A stretch of DNA of 64,000 bases from the NCBI RefSeq assembly GCF_965200585.1, contig NZ_OZ241361.1. One strand, given 5' to 3'. Numbering within the stretch: position 1 is the stretch's first letter; each line of letters begins with the position of its first letter. Source of the stretch: Bacterioplanoides sp965200585 (GTDB lineage Bacteria > Pseudomonadota > Gammaproteobacteria > Pseudomonadales > Oceanobacteraceae). Both the position numbers and the translations under genes were made by a program. The notes under the pieces were generated by a model. The model had not been told where the DNA came from and did no database searches. It worked only from the letters and a program-made list of their open reading frames with translations. Below, one piece after another: positions 7,314-16,816 of this stretch.

Positions 7314-8709
7314 CTTTTTTACGCGGTATGCCAAGACGCTGGCGTCGTTCCCACAGACTTTTTCGCGAGATTCCCAGCTTCCGGGCCAGATCGGTCTCGG
7401 TCATATTGGTTTCATTCTCCAATACAAAGTGAACGAAGTAGTCATCTAACGATAGATCACCTTGCTCTTGTTCGGGTTCACTTGGCCCGTAAGGTTCACT
7501 TTGCAACAGATTGTCTTGCAATGCCTGGCTGACATAACGGTCACTGCTGACATCAATGCCGAGAAATTCAGCGGCGATGGGTTCGCCTTCGTCGGCCAGA
7601 ATAACCGAACGCTCCACGGCATTTTCCAGCTCACGGACGTTACCGGGCCATTGATACTGGCGAATGGCTTCCACTGCTTCATGGCTGAAGTGCATGGCTG
7701 GTTGTTCCATTTTGTCACACGCGCGCTTCAGCATCGCTTCGGCCAGTTCCAGCACGTCGTCGCCGCGTTCGCGCAGTGGCGGTAAATGCAGCTCGACCAC
7801 ATTAAGGCGGTAATACAGGTCTTCCCGGAACTCGCCACGGCCAGCCAGCTCTTTGAGATTACGGTGTGTGGCAGCCACTAAACGCACATTCACCTTCTGG
7901 CTTTGTACCGATCCAACACGACGAATTTCACCTTCCTGCAGTACCCGTAATAAACGCGCCTGAGCTTCCAGTGGCAGTTCGCCAATTTCATCGAGGAACA
8001 AGGTACCGCCATCTGCGGCTTCCACCAGACCCTGACGTTGCGCCGTGGCCCCGGTGAAAGCGCCTTTTTCATGGCCGAACAACTCCGACTCAATCAGAGT
8101 TTCCGGAATGGCGGCGCAGTTAACGGAAATCATCGGCGCATCGGCCCGACGGCTTTGCTGGTGCAGGGCTTTGGCGACCAGTTCTTTACCGGTACCGGAT
8201 TCGCCCTGAATTAATACCGTGGCATCGGTACGTGCCACTTTGCTGATTTTTTTAAACAACAACAGCATTGGCGGGCAGCTGCCAATAATGCCACTCACCG
8301 GGTATTCGCTGTTCACTTCCTGCTGCATGGCTTTGCTTTGCTGGCCACTGTCAGAGCTGATTTGTGATTCTTTCAGAATCCGCTCAACCGCACGGATCAT
8401 CTCGTCATGGTCAAACGGTTTGGCGATGTAATCCACTGCGCCCATCTTCATGGCATCCACCGCCGAGCGCAGGCTGGCATAGCTGGTCATGATCAGCACC
8501 GGGGTGTTACCGGCCAGTTCAATCAGTTCGGTACCGTCACCACCCGGCAGACGCAGGTCACTGATGATTAAGTCAAAGTTGTCAAAGTTCTGTGCTTTGG
8601 CGTCGTCCAGATTATCCACATCGGTCACCTCGTGGTGATGACGCTGTAACAGTTTACGTAAGGTCAGACGGATAATGGATTCGTCTTCGACAACTAAAAT
8701 CTGGCTCAT
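7303..8709 (-). CDS. cbrB: NtrC-family sigma54-dependent response regulator CbrB
   Basis: CbrB is the DNA-binding partner of CbrA and governs carbon/nitrogen balance in Pseudomonas by activating crcZ. The 468-residue protein has a receiver domain (DLIISDLRLPG, phospho-acceptor Asp about 51), an AAA+ domain with Walker A GESGTGKE, the sigma54-contacting GAFTGA loop and Walker B FLDEIGEL, then a Fis-type helix-turn-helix (TETDLARKLGISRKSLWERR). It overlaps cbrA by 4 bp (ATGA), implying coupled translation. Three sigma54 promoters with CbrB-like sites lie directly downstream, which supports the name. Confidence 0.95.
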   Translation of the reverse strand: MSQILVVEDESIIRLTLRKLLQRHHHEVTDVDNLDDAKAQNFDNFDLIISDLRLPGGDGTELIELAGNTPVLIMTSYASLRSAVDAMKMGAVDYIAKPFDHDEMIRAVERILKESQISSDSGQQSKAMQQEVNSEYPVSGIIGSCPPMLLLFKKISKVARTDATVLIQGESGTGKELVAKALHQQSRRADAPMISVNCAAIPETLIESELFGHEKGAFTGATAQRQGLVEAADGGTLFLDEIGELPLEAQARLLRVLQEGEIRRVGSVQSQKVNVRLVAATHRNLKELAGRGEFREDLYYRLNVVELHLPPLRERGDDVLELAEAMLKRACDKMEQPAMHFSHEAVEAIRQYQWPGNVRELENAVERSVILADEGEPIAAEFLGIDVSSDRYVSQALQDNLLQSEPYGPSEPEQEQGDLSLDDYFVHFVLENETNMTETDLARKLGISRKSLWERRQRLGIPRKKGNK

Positions 8710-11633
8710 GCCTGAGGTTCCACTTCTTTTATTGGGTTATAACGGGGAAGGCTGACTTTAACACAGGTTCCGTGTCCATCGGAGACCGGGCTGTGAATGG
8801 TGATATGGCCGTAATGCTCTTCAATTATGCTGTACACCAGCGCCAGACCCAGGCCGGTACCTGAGCCAACGTCTTTGGTGGTGAAAAACGGCTCAAAAAT
8901 ACGATCCACTTTATCGGCCGGAATGCCATGCCCCTGATCGATGACTTTCAGGCTTACCTGATGTTCATCAGCGTCAGCGGTTACCCGAATACTGTCACCG
9001 CGCTGGCTGGCATCACGGGCATTACTCAGCAGGTTTACAAACACCTGAACCAGGCGCTGGGCGTCACCCAGTAACAGTAATTCAGGATCACATTCGTTAC
9101 AGAATTCGATGTCCTGGCTGCGTTTGCTCAGACGTAACAACTGCATGGCTTCGTCAATACAATGGCTGATCAGTACGGGTTCATGTTCAGTTGAGTGATG
9201 GCCGGCATGAGCAAAGTTCATCAGTGACTGAACAATCCGGGTAACCCGCTTGGTTTGCTCCTGAATCTGATCGGCCATTTCCTGCATATCGGGGTTGTCT
9301 GTTTCATACCGAATCAGCTGCGCCAGACTGTCGATGCCGGTAATCGGATTACCAATTTCATGAGCCACACCGGCTGCCAGACGACCAATCGAAGCCAGAC
9401 GCTCACTGTGCATCAACTCTTCTTCTAATAACCGGGTTTCGGTCTGGTCTTCCATCAGCACCACGGTACCGCCGGGCTGTCCGCCACTGGGCTGTAACAG
9501 TGCCTTGTGCAGGCTGTACCAGCGTGGTCGGGCATCAATGTCGACCCGTTTTTTATGCTCGTGCATTTGTGGGCTGGCGACAAAATCGCTTAACAGTTCG
9601 TGCCATGGTGACGGCAGACGATCGAGATGCGAGCCGCTGACCTGTTGTGACTCAATCCTGGTCAGATCGACCATGGCCTGATTCCACATCAGAATCTCAC
9701 CGTCGTCGGCCAGCGAGCAAACCCCAATCGGCAGGCGCTCTAATGTCTGGCGGTGATACCGACGCAGGTTATCGAGTTCCCCGGCGAGGCCACTTAGGCG
9801 ATCATGGAATCCTTCCAGACGTTGTTCGATCTGATAGATGTCTTCACTGAGTTCGGCATTTTCCTGAAACGGCAAATAACGGCTGGTGATATCGTGGGCA
9901 ACCGTTGGCCCCATTAATCCTGAGAGGTTGGCCTCCAGTCGGGCACGCAGGCGGCGCAGGGCGTAAGGCCGGTCTTCATAAGAGGGCAAATCCAGATCCG
10001 ACAACGCCTGATACACTTCCCGCTCAGCAACATAACGCCCCAGTGGTTTACTGAGCGACACAATCACATCATTGGAATTACCGGCAATCAGTGGTCGCCG
10101 TGATGGGCGTGAGACGGTATCAATCGAGCAGGCTTCGGCGGCAGACACTTCAGACGGCTTCTGTCGGGTGGTGAGGCTGACCAATACAAACAGTACGGTG
10201 TTGGTTCCGAGAGAGGCCAGCGCTGCCAGATACCAGTTAAATTCATCCACCGGCGGCAGTGGCAGAGGAACATGCCAACCCAGATTCATCTCTGAGAAAG
10301 GCAGCAGCATGGAATAAGTCCAGCAAACGATGCCGGCAATCAGGCCAGTGAGAAATCCTTTGCGATTCGATTGCGGCCAGTACAGCAGCCCAAGAATGCC
10401 GGGTAAGAATTGCACCGCAGCAACAAAGGCCAGCAACCCTAAGCGATTAAGGTTCAGGTCGGCACCAACCAGAGCATAGAAGCCATACGCCAATAACAGG
10501 ATAGCGGCAATCAGGCTACGGCGTACCCACAACAACCAGCGATAAAAATCTGCTTTGGGGCTGGGCTTATGAATCGGTAACACCACGTGATTGAGCAGCA
10601 TGGCCGCCATGGCAATGGTGATCACAATAATAATACCGGAGGCCGCCGCCAGCCCACCGAGGAAGGTCAGTACCACTAAGGCCGGAGAACCCAGCTTGAT
10701 GCCAATGCCCAAGGCAAAATATTCGGCTGGCAGATCCAGATCGAGATAAACGCCAGCCCATAAGATCGGCGGCACCGCCATCGCCATGGCTAATAAAAAC
10801 AGCGGAAAGCCCCAGCTGGCGGGTTGTAGCGCCTGACCGTTAACGTTCTCGGTAAACACCACATGAAACATATGCGGCATGACCACGGCGGCGGCAAAAA
10901 AGATCAGTAACAGAGTACGCCAAGGCCCTTCCTGTAACGTTGCCTGTTGATTCAGCCGGTCTTGATTGGTGATCAGCCATTGCTCCAAACCGCCGGTTTC
11001 TGAGAACACACCAAACAGTGCAACCCCGGCCAGGGTCAGGATGGCCGCCAGCTTGAGTAAAGATTCAAACGCCAGCGCAAACACCAGACCTTCGTGCTTT
11101 TCTCGTGGTGAGACGTGGCGGGCACCAAATAACACGGCAAACAGAATCATAATTAAGCAGAAACCGAAGGCCAGCTGCGGCGCCTTCCAATCACTGTTAA
11201 GAATATGCAGGGTATCGGCAATGGCGGTCAGCTGCAGGGTGAGCATCGGAACCACCACCGCCAGCATAAACAAGGTGACCAGAATACCAGCCAGACGTGA
11301 GCGATAGCGGAAAGCCAATAGGTCGGCGAGGGAGCTGAGCTGATAAATGCGGCTGATGTTTAGCAACGGGCGCAGCAGGATCGGTGACATCACAAAGGCA
11401 CCGGAAATCCCCAGATAATAGGACAGATAACCATAGCCATACTGGCTGGCCAATCCGACTGAGCCATAAAAGGCCCAGGCGCTGGCGTACACTCCCAGAG
11501 ACAGAATATAGACCAGTGGATGGCGCACCCAGCGTCGTGGCACCCAGTTTTTTTCGACCGCGTAGGCGGCGGTGAATAATACCCCCAAATAGCCGAGGAT
11601 GATTAAGCCCAGTTGGCCAAGACTAAAGCTCAT
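8706..11633 (-). CDS. cbrA: Sensor histidine kinase CbrA with SSS transporter domain
   Basis: The protein has about 975 residues and combines a sodium/solute symporter-like membrane domain (roughly residues 1-490, about 13 hydrophobic helices) with a STAC/PAS linker and a kinase core. The H-box AAGVAHEIGNPITGID lies near residue 750. The ATPase boxes are NLLSNARDAS, DQGHGIP and FFTTKDVGSGTGLGLAL. Three possible starts sit in tandem (GTG, ATG, ATG). I chose ATG 11631-11633 because GAGG lies five bases upstream. The start overlaps cbrX. P. aeruginosa CbrA is of similar length; whether this transporter domain imports a solute (histidine in Pseudomonas) is inferred. Confidence 0.95.
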   Translation of the reverse strand: MSFSLGQLGLIILGYLGVLFTAAYAVEKNWVPRRWVRHPLVYILSLGVYASAWAFYGSVGLASQYGYGYLSYYLGISGAFVMSPILLRPLLNISRIYQLSSLADLLAFRYRSRLAGILVTLFMLAVVVPMLTLQLTAIADTLHILNSDWKAPQLAFGFCLIMILFAVLFGARHVSPREKHEGLVFALAFESLLKLAAILTLAGVALFGVFSETGGLEQWLITNQDRLNQQATLQEGPWRTLLLIFFAAAVVMPHMFHVVFTENVNGQALQPASWGFPLFLLAMAMAVPPILWAGVYLDLDLPAEYFALGIGIKLGSPALVVLTFLGGLAAASGIIIVITIAMAAMLLNHVVLPIHKPSPKADFYRWLLWVRRSLIAAILLLAYGFYALVGADLNLNRLGLLAFVAAVQFLPGILGLLYWPQSNRKGFLTGLIAGIVCWTYSMLLPFSEMNLGWHVPLPLPPVDEFNWYLAALASLGTNTVLFVLVSLTTRQKPSEVSAAEACSIDTVSRPSRRPLIAGNSNDVIVSLSKPLGRYVAEREVYQALSDLDLPSYEDRPYALRRLRARLEANLSGLMGPTVAHDITSRYLPFQENAELSEDIYQIEQRLEGFHDRLSGLAGELDNLRRYHRQTLERLPIGVCSLADDGEILMWNQAMVDLTRIESQQVSGSHLDRLPSPWHELLSDFVASPQMHEHKKRVDIDARPRWYSLHKALLQPSGGQPGGTVVLMEDQTETRLLEEELMHSERLASIGRLAAGVAHEIGNPITGIDSLAQLIRYETDNPDMQEMADQIQEQTKRVTRIVQSLMNFAHAGHHSTEHEPVLISHCIDEAMQLLRLSKRSQDIEFCNECDPELLLLGDAQRLVQVFVNLLSNARDASQRGDSIRVTADADEHQVSLKVIDQGHGIPADKVDRIFEPFFTTKDVGSGTGLGLALVYSIIEEHYGHITIHSPVSDGHGTCVKVSLPRYNPIKEVEPQA

Positions 11634-11799
11634 CATCACCTCGCTTGCGATTCATCCAGATATACAAGCCAATCAGAAATAACCAGACCGCAAATGGACG
11701 ATACCAGGCGCCTTTATCATCCAGCCACCAGTCCATCATGATGGGTGAAAACAGATAAATGCCAACCAGCATCAATAAGCCGAGGCGGTAATCGTACAT
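11623..11799 (-). CDS. cbrX: Small membrane protein CbrX, overlapping cbrA
   Basis: A 58-residue frame begins MYDYRLGLLMLVGIYLF and ends MNRKRGDDEL. It has two short hydrophobic segments around a WWLDDKGAWYRP turn. Its 3' end overlaps the cbrA start by 11 bp, so ribosomes finishing cbrX can reinitiate at cbrA. A small gene in this position (cbrX) is known upstream of cbrA in Pseudomonas, where it couples cbrA translation to Crc/Hfq. No AAnAAnAA run is obvious before this start, so that control may be missing or located elsewhere. Confidence 0.82.
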   Translation of the reverse strand: MYDYRLGLLMLVGIYLFSPIMMDWWLDDKGAWYRPFAVWLFLIGLYIWMNRKRGDDEL

Positions 11800-11870
11800 G
11801 AGAGATCAAATCCTGATTCAGAGTCCTGATGATGGCAGGCAGGGTATCACAACCGCGCTGAAAATAGCGC

Positions 11871-12758
11871 TTAGCGCAAAAAAGGTGCGGGCGCCGGATT
11901 CCCTTTTATGCCTGCCAGGCGAGTGATATTCCAGTGCTGCACCGCCCACTCCAGAATTGCGTTGTTGCCCTGATTTCTGAGGGAATCGGGAGGGGACTGG
12001 TTCAGCCAGTGCAGCGCATTCCACAAGGTATTGCCGCTGTCATCCGGCTGCAGCGCAGTTGCCAGATTCTGTTTGCTGAGCTTTTGTCCGTTGGTTTCCA
12101 GCGCCACCGGAATATGAGCGTATTGGGGCACCGCATAGCCCAGTGCCCGCTGCAATTGTTGCTGACGCAGGGTGGAGTCAATCAGGTCGATACCACGCAC
12201 CACATGGGTAACCTTCTGATCGGCATCATCGGCAACGACTGCCAGCTGATATGACCAGGGGCCGTCGCGGCGTTTCACCACAAAATCACCGATATCCCGA
12301 TCCAGTGACTCACTGTAGTGGCCCTGTAACTGATCGTCGAAATGGCATTCACCGCTGCCAACGGCAAAGCGCCAGGCAAAATCCTGATGATCACGAAAAT
12401 GATCCGCCAGCTGGCAGACGCCACTATGCAAGGCACCGTTTAATTGCTTGCGTGAGCAGGCGCAGGGGAATACCTGGCTCTGATCAATCAGCTGTTCCAG
12501 TACTTGTTGATAGGCTTCACTGCGCTGGCTTTGGTAACGGACTTCGCTGTCCCAATGCAGCTGATAGGCTTCAAGAATCGTCAGAATCTGATGAGCGGCG
12601 TGTGGGTCTTCACGGGGAGGGTCTAGGTCTTCAATACGCACCAGCCACTGACCATGGTGATGTCGGGCATCCAGATAACTGGCAAGCGCGGCTAACAAAG
12701 AGCCGAAGTGTAACGGACCTGTTGGCGAGGGTGCAAAACGGCCGATATAAGCGCTCAT
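11871..12758 (-). CDS. gluQ: Glutamyl-Q tRNA(Asp) synthetase
   Basis: This truncated glutamyl-tRNA synthetase paralogue attaches glutamate to queuosine in tRNA-Asp. The 295-residue protein has the HIGH-like APSPTGPLHFGSL at the N-terminus, a cysteine pair CACSRKQL with a later Cys that probably binds zinc, and the KMSKS-like KLSKQN near residue 230. It lacks the anticodon-binding domain of GluRS, as expected. I prefer ATG 12756-12758 to an upstream TTG. It follows dksA on the same strand, the common dksA-gluQ pair. Confidence 0.93.
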   Translation of the reverse strand: MSAYIGRFAPSPTGPLHFGSLLAALASYLDARHHHGQWLVRIEDLDPPREDPHAAHQILTILEAYQLHWDSEVRYQSQRSEAYQQVLEQLIDQSQVFPCACSRKQLNGALHSGVCQLADHFRDHQDFAWRFAVGSGECHFDDQLQGHYSESLDRDIGDFVVKRRDGPWSYQLAVVADDADQKVTHVVRGIDLIDSTLRQQQLQRALGYAVPQYAHIPVALETNGQKLSKQNLATALQPDDSGNTLWNALHWLNQSPPDSLRNQGNNAILEWAVQHWNITRLAGIKGNPAPAPFLR

Positions 12759-12810
12759 GGTGTGCAAAGAGATGGTGTGTAAAAAGATGGAGGCGAAATG
12801 ATGAGCAATC

Positions 12811-12852
12811 AGCGGTCGGGAGGTTGTTTAAAGCAGCAACACCCCGACCGCT
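12811..12852 (-). terminator. Stem-loop between dksA and gluQ
   Basis: AGCGGTCGGG (12811-12820) pairs with CCCGACCGCT (12843-12852) across a 22-nt loop, just after the dksA stop. No T run follows on the minus strand, so it may be an RNA-processing or attenuating hairpin rather than a full terminator. Confidence 0.5.
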
Positions 12853-12861
12853 AATTAAGCG

Positions 12862-13293
12862 TTAAACGCCCAGCTGCTTCTCTTTGATTTCAGCCAATGT
12901 TTTACAGTCGATACATAAATCGGCAGTTGGACGGGCTTCCAGACGACGAATACCAATCTCAACGCCACAGGATTCACAGTAGCCGTAATCGCCAGCTTCA
13001 ATCAGATCCAGTGTTTTATCAATTTTCTTAATCAACTTACGCTCGCGATCACGGGTGCGTAATTCCAGGTTGAATTCTTCTTCCTGGCTGGCACGATCAT
13101 TCGGATCCGCGTAATTGTTTAGCTCGGTTTGCATATGCTCTTTGGTGCGATCCACTTCCTCCATCAACTCCTGTTTCCAGTTGCGGAGAATGCTGCTGAA
13201 GTGCGCTTGCTGAGCATCGTTCATGTACTCTTCATCTTTGGCCGGTTCATACGGCGTAAAGTTAGAAAGAGCGAATTCTTTAGTATCTGGCAT
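12862..13293 (-). CDS. dksA: RNA polymerase-binding transcription factor DksA
   Basis: DksA acts with ppGpp on RNA polymerase to control the stringent response. The 143-residue protein has a long coiled coil with the tip motif DPNDRAS (the DxxDxA acidic tip) near residue 60. The zinc finger CESCGV..CIDC near residues 110-135 is complete with four cysteines. The start ATG follows a TGAGG ribosome site. The place beside gluQ and the cbr genes matches Pseudomonas. Confidence 0.96.
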   Translation of the reverse strand: MPDTKEFALSNFTPYEPAKDEEYMNDAQQAHFSSILRNWKQELMEEVDRTKEHMQTELNNYADPNDRASQEEEFNLELRTRDRERKLIKKIDKTLDLIEAGDYGYCESCGVEIGIRRLEARPTADLCIDCKTLAEIKEKQLGV

Positions 13294-13544
13294 GGTTTTA
13301 CTGCCTCACCTGGTAAACCGAAAATCGGTAATTCAAGTCCATGCGCCTCATGCGCCTCATGCGCTGCGTGTGAGGGGCGCTCAAAATTACAAGGCGGGGA
13401 AATTATCAGATAACACCGTCAGCGCCAACTTTTTCTGTGTGGAATTTGCTTACGTTGCCCGCCTCTTCTGGCACAATGCGCCATTTTTGATTGGCATTTA
13501 ACCAATTGCGTCGTATTAACGATCCATTACTGTAGTTCTTTAGA

Positions 13545-14726
13545 ATGAAAAAACCAGCACAACGTTCCCAGGAAATTCAGCCGTTTCAGGTGATGGCCAT
13601 TCTCGCTCAGGCTCAGGCGATGCAGGCTGAAGGCCATGATGTGATTCATCTGGAAGTTGGCGAACCGGATTTTGCCACCGCCGAGCCCATGGTAAAAGCT
13701 GCGGTTAATGCCATGCAGGCGGGTCACACCAAATACACACCCGCACTGGGTTTACCTGAGTTGCGTGAGAAAATTGCCGGTTATTATCAGCAACGCTTTG
13801 GTGTTGCGATCAGCCCGCAGCGGATTGTATTAACCCCAGGCGCATCAGGTGCTTTGTTATTGCTCAGCGCCGCACGGCTGGATGTTAACGATCAGTTATT
13901 ACTGGCCGATCCGGGTTATCCCTGTAACCGCCACTTTGCCCGCACGTTTGAAGCCCATGGTCAGTTGGTGCCTGCCGGGCCTGAGAGCAAATACCAGCTT
14001 ACGCCAGAACTGATTCGTCAGCATTGGCAAGCGGATACCAAGGTGGCATTGGTCGCCAGCCCGGCCAATCCAACCGGCACCGTGTTGTCGCTGGATGAAC
14101 TACAGGCATTGGCCAATGAAGTACAACAACAGCGCGAGCGTTATGGCCAGGGAGAGCTCTGGGTAGACGAAATCTATCAGGGGTTGAACTACGATAGCGA
14201 ACCTCAAACCGTATTGTCGGTTGCGGATGATGCCGTGGTGCTGAATAGTTTCTCCAAGTTTTTTGGTATGACGGGCTGGCGCTTAGGTTGGTGTGTGGTG
14301 CCGGAAAGCTGGGTGCCAACCCTGGATACACTGGCGCAGAATCTGTTTCTGGCGCCGCCGACTCCAGCGCAATACGCGGCACTGGCGGCCTTTGACGACG
14401 ACGCCATGGCGATTTATGAGCAGCGCCGTCAGGAGCTACAACAGCGTCGGGATTATTTATTAACCGCCTTGCCTGAACTGGGATTTGATATTCCGGTTAC
14501 GCCCGACGGGGCTTTCTATATCTACGCTGATGCCAGTCGTTTTACTGATAACAGTCTGGAATTTTGTGCCGAGGCGTTAAAAGCGACGGGTGTGGCGTTT
14601 ACCCCCGGCGTCGATTTTGGCGAGTATCAGGCCAGTACCCATGTGCGGTTTGCCTTCACAACCAACTTGCCCCGTTTAAAACAAGCGGTTGAGCGTTTAG
14701 CCGATTGGTTAACGGAGCGTTCCTGA
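13545..14726 (+). CDS. PLP-dependent class I/II aminotransferase
   Basis: This cytoplasmic fold-type I aminotransferase has 393 residues. The PLP lysine lies near residue 238 in NSFSKFFGMTGWRLGW, the conserved SPANPTGT segment is at about residue 168, and an Arg near the C-terminus (HVRFAF) can bind the substrate carboxylate. The family covers aspartate and related amino acids, and the exact substrate cannot be read from sequence. It diverges from dksA across about 250 bp and ends in a TGATG overlap with sfsA, so the two are cotranscribed. The same neighbour exists in Pseudomonas. Confidence 0.9.
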   Translation: MKKPAQRSQEIQPFQVMAILAQAQAMQAEGHDVIHLEVGEPDFATAEPMVKAAVNAMQAGHTKYTPALGLPELREKIAGYYQQRFGVAISPQRIVLTPGASGALLLLSAARLDVNDQLLLADPGYPCNRHFARTFEAHGQLVPAGPESKYQLTPELIRQHWQADTKVALVASPANPTGTVLSLDELQALANEVQQQRERYGQGELWVDEIYQGLNYDSEPQTVLSVADDAVVLNSFSKFFGMTGWRLGWCVVPESWVPTLDTLAQNLFLAPPTPAQYAALAAFDDDAMAIYEQRRQELQQRRDYLLTALPELGFDIPVTPDGAFYIYADASRFTDNSLEFCAEALKATGVAFTPGVDFGEYQASTHVRFAFTTNLPRLKQAVERLADWLTERS

Positions 14727-15442
14727 TGAACTATCAACAGCTTTTGCTTCAGGGCACCCTGATTAAACGTTATAAGCGTTTTCTGGCGGATATTCGCTTG
14801 CCCGATGGTCATGAAATCACGGTGCATTGTCCGAATACCGGCTCGATGAAAAATTGTGCCGAACCGGGCTGGCCGGTGTGGTTATCCGATTCTCAGAACC
14901 CCAAGCGTAAGTATCAGTACAGCTGGGAATGGGTAGCGGTACAGCACCAGTACAAAGCCTGTATCAACACCGCACGCGCTAATCAGCTGGTGGCGGAAGC
15001 GCTGGAGCAGGACGTGATTAGTGAGTTGAACGGTCATGAGCGCATTCAGAAAGAGCCTAAAGTGGAAGATGGGCGGTTGGATTTTCTGCTACATCAGGAG
15101 CATGACCTGAATGAGGCGAGCAAAACCTATGTGGAAGTAAAATCCGTGACCCTGATGGCTGAACAACCCGGTGCAGGCTCCTTTCCCGATGCCGTCACCG
15201 AGCGTGGCTTAAAACATCTGAAGCGATTACTGGCGCTACACCAGCAGGGCTATCGTGCTGTGCTGCTGTTTTGTGTGGCACATGAAGGCATTGAACAGGT
15301 TACCCCGGCGGATGATATTGATCCGAAATACGGCGCGGCGTTGCGTGACGTGGTGGCGCAGGGTGTTGAAGTGCTGGCCTATCGGGTGGAATTTGGTGAG
15401 CAGCAGATGGCGTTAACACGCCGGGTTCAGGTTTTATTGTGA
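14726..15442 (+). CDS. sfsA: SfsA family DNA-binding/sugar fermentation stimulation protein
   Basis: The 238-residue protein matches SfsA over its length, with the start NYQQLLLQGTLIKRYKRF, VHCPNTGSMKNC near residue 32, EVKSVTL and FPDAVTERGLKHL in the nuclease-like core. The E. coli member binds DNA and influences maltose metabolism; its biochemical role is still unclear. I chose ATG 14726, which overlaps the aminotransferase stop, rather than a frame extension starting inside that gene. Confidence 0.93.
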   Translation: MNYQQLLLQGTLIKRYKRFLADIRLPDGHEITVHCPNTGSMKNCAEPGWPVWLSDSQNPKRKYQYSWEWVAVQHQYKACINTARANQLVAEALEQDVISELNGHERIQKEPKVEDGRLDFLLHQEHDLNEASKTYVEVKSVTLMAEQPGAGSFPDAVTERGLKHLKRLLALHQQGYRAVLLFCVAHEGIEQVTPADDIDPKYGAALRDVVAQGVEVLAYRVEFGEQQMALTRRVQVLL

Positions 15443-15445
15443 GTG

Positions 15446-15790
15446 CTACTCTGACAGCCTGATCTCCAGGATCTCTTGATTCAACCGGTGCTCAATCATC
15501 TGTAACCGCTGACCCTGACACGGCCCGGCAATGCACATGCCGGTATCAATCAGAAACAAAGCACCGTGCATGGCACACTGAATCAACAGGCCGTCGTGAT
15601 CGAGAAACTGATCGTCCTGCCATTCCAGGTTAATTCCTAAGTGAGGACAGCTGTTGCGATACACATAAAACTGATCGCGCTGTTCCTGCTGTCCCCGCAC
15701 CACAAACAATGGCTGAGCGTTGCGTTCAAATCCTTTACTCTGTCCTTCCTCAATGTCGTTGATGTGGCACAATGGCTGCCATGTACTCAT
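15446..15790 (-). CDS. Rieske-type [2Fe-2S] protein
   Basis: A stand-alone 114-residue Rieske domain. The cluster ligands are CPH near residue 44 and CAMH about 20 residues later, giving the C-x-H / C-x2-H pattern. No oxygenase catalytic domain is attached, so it resembles small ferredoxins of the NirD/naphthalene-dioxygenase type. It converges with sfsA with only 3 bp between the stops. Its 5' end lies close to the start of the divergent permease gene, so the two promoters must overlap the coding regions. The redox partner is unknown. Confidence 0.85.
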   Translation of the reverse strand: MSTWQPLCHINDIEEGQSKGFERNAQPLFVVRGQQEQRDQFYVYRNSCPHLGINLEWQDDQFLDHDGLLIQCAMHGALFLIDTGMCIAGPCQGQRLQMIEHRLNQEILEIRLSE

Positions 15791-15820
15791 AACATCTGTC
15801 TCATCTGGTTGGTCTCTGGC

Positions 15821-16816
15821 TTGAAATCATCTGTTTTTATTCGCGCACAGCATATCTTGCCGCTATGCCTGCTACTACCGGTTTTATTTTTGCTGTTGGG
15901 GATTTTCAGCGGCTCTCAGAGTTTTGGCTGGCTGCTGGAAGCGGATGCCGGGCAGGCTATCTTATGGCAAATCCGCTTACCACGGGTGGTGATGGCGTTT
16001 CTGATCGGCGCGTCGCTGGCATGGGCGGGGGTATTGATTCAGGGGGTGGTGCGCAACCCCTTGGCTGACCCTGGTTTGATTGGCGTCTCCGGTGGCGCAG
16101 CGGTGGCAGCAGCGGTGTTTGTGGTGATCGCTTCGTCCTTTCCTCTGCCGTTATGGCTACAGCCAGTGATGGCCTTTGTTGGCGGTTTTATTGCCTTGTT
16201 TATTGTCATGCGTATGGGGCTGAGTGGTGCGTCGATGCACGCCATGAGTTTTCTGGTGCTGGCGGGTATTGCGATTAATGTATTGGCCAGCGCGCTGATT
16301 GGTTTGTTGTCGTATATGGCGAGCGACAGTGCTCTGCGCCAGATTACCTTTTGGTCGCTGGGCAGTTTATCCGGGGCGAACTGGTACTGGAATGGCGGCT
16401 TAGCCGCGGTGCTGATTGCGGCACTGTTGTACTGGCCAAAACGCTTACGTCAGCTGGATGCTTTATTGTTGGGAGAAGTCGAAGCCCGGTCTCTTGGTAT
16501 CTCTGTTAAGACTATGCAGTGGCGGGCGGTGCTTTGGGTCGCTGCGATGGTGGCGATTGCGGTAACGGCCAGCGGTGTGATTGGTTTTGTTGGACTGATC
16601 AGCCCTCATATTGCGCGCTTATTAACCGGCGCTGCGCATCAACGGGTGCTGCCGTTAGCGGTCATGATTGGCGGTTGTTTACTGGTGGCGGCTGATGCAC
16701 TGGCGCGCACGATTGTGGCCCCTGCCGAGCTGCCAATTGGCATTGTTACCACCTTATTAGGAGCTCCGGTGTTTATCAGCTTATTGCTGCGTGAAAAGAG
16801 GCGCTTATCGTGGTGA
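15821..16816 (+). CDS. FecCD-family permease, probable heme importer subunit
   Basis: An inner-membrane ABC permease of the BtuC/FecCD/HmuU group with about ten transmembrane helices. Family motifs include WQIRLPRVVMAFLIGASLA, NPLADPGLIGVS, GLISPHIARLLTGA and PAELPIGIVTTLLGAPVF. The frame extends to a GTG at 15641, but that would run fully across the Rieske gene. I prefer TTG 15821 (331 residues), with TTG 15809 as an alternative; neither has a clear ribosome site. It overlaps the ATPase gene by 7 bp. Synteny with P. aeruginosa phuUV-prrF-cbpA makes heme the likely cargo. Confidence 0.85.
   Translation: MKSSVFIRAQHILPLCLLLPVLFLLLGIFSGSQSFGWLLEADAGQAILWQIRLPRVVMAFLIGASLAWAGVLIQGVVRNPLADPGLIGVSGGAAVAAAVFVVIASSFPLPLWLQPVMAFVGGFIALFIVMRMGLSGASMHAMSFLVLAGIAINVLASALIGLLSYMASDSALRQITFWSLGSLSGANWYWNGGLAAVLIAALLYWPKRLRQLDALLLGEVEARSLGISVKTMQWRAVLWVAAMVAIAVTASGVIGFVGLISPHIARLLTGAAHQRVLPLAVMIGGCLLVAADALARTIVAPAELPIGIVTTLLGAPVFISLLLREKRRLSW

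Noticed and set aside
13340..13366. Three CATGCGCCT-type 9-bp repeats near dksA
   Set aside because: Very short and imperfect, next to a small hairpin; no element or regulatory meaning could be supported.
15641..15820. Longer N-terminus of the FecCD permease
   Set aside because: It would lie wholly across the Rieske gene on the other strand and is not like the start of the family.
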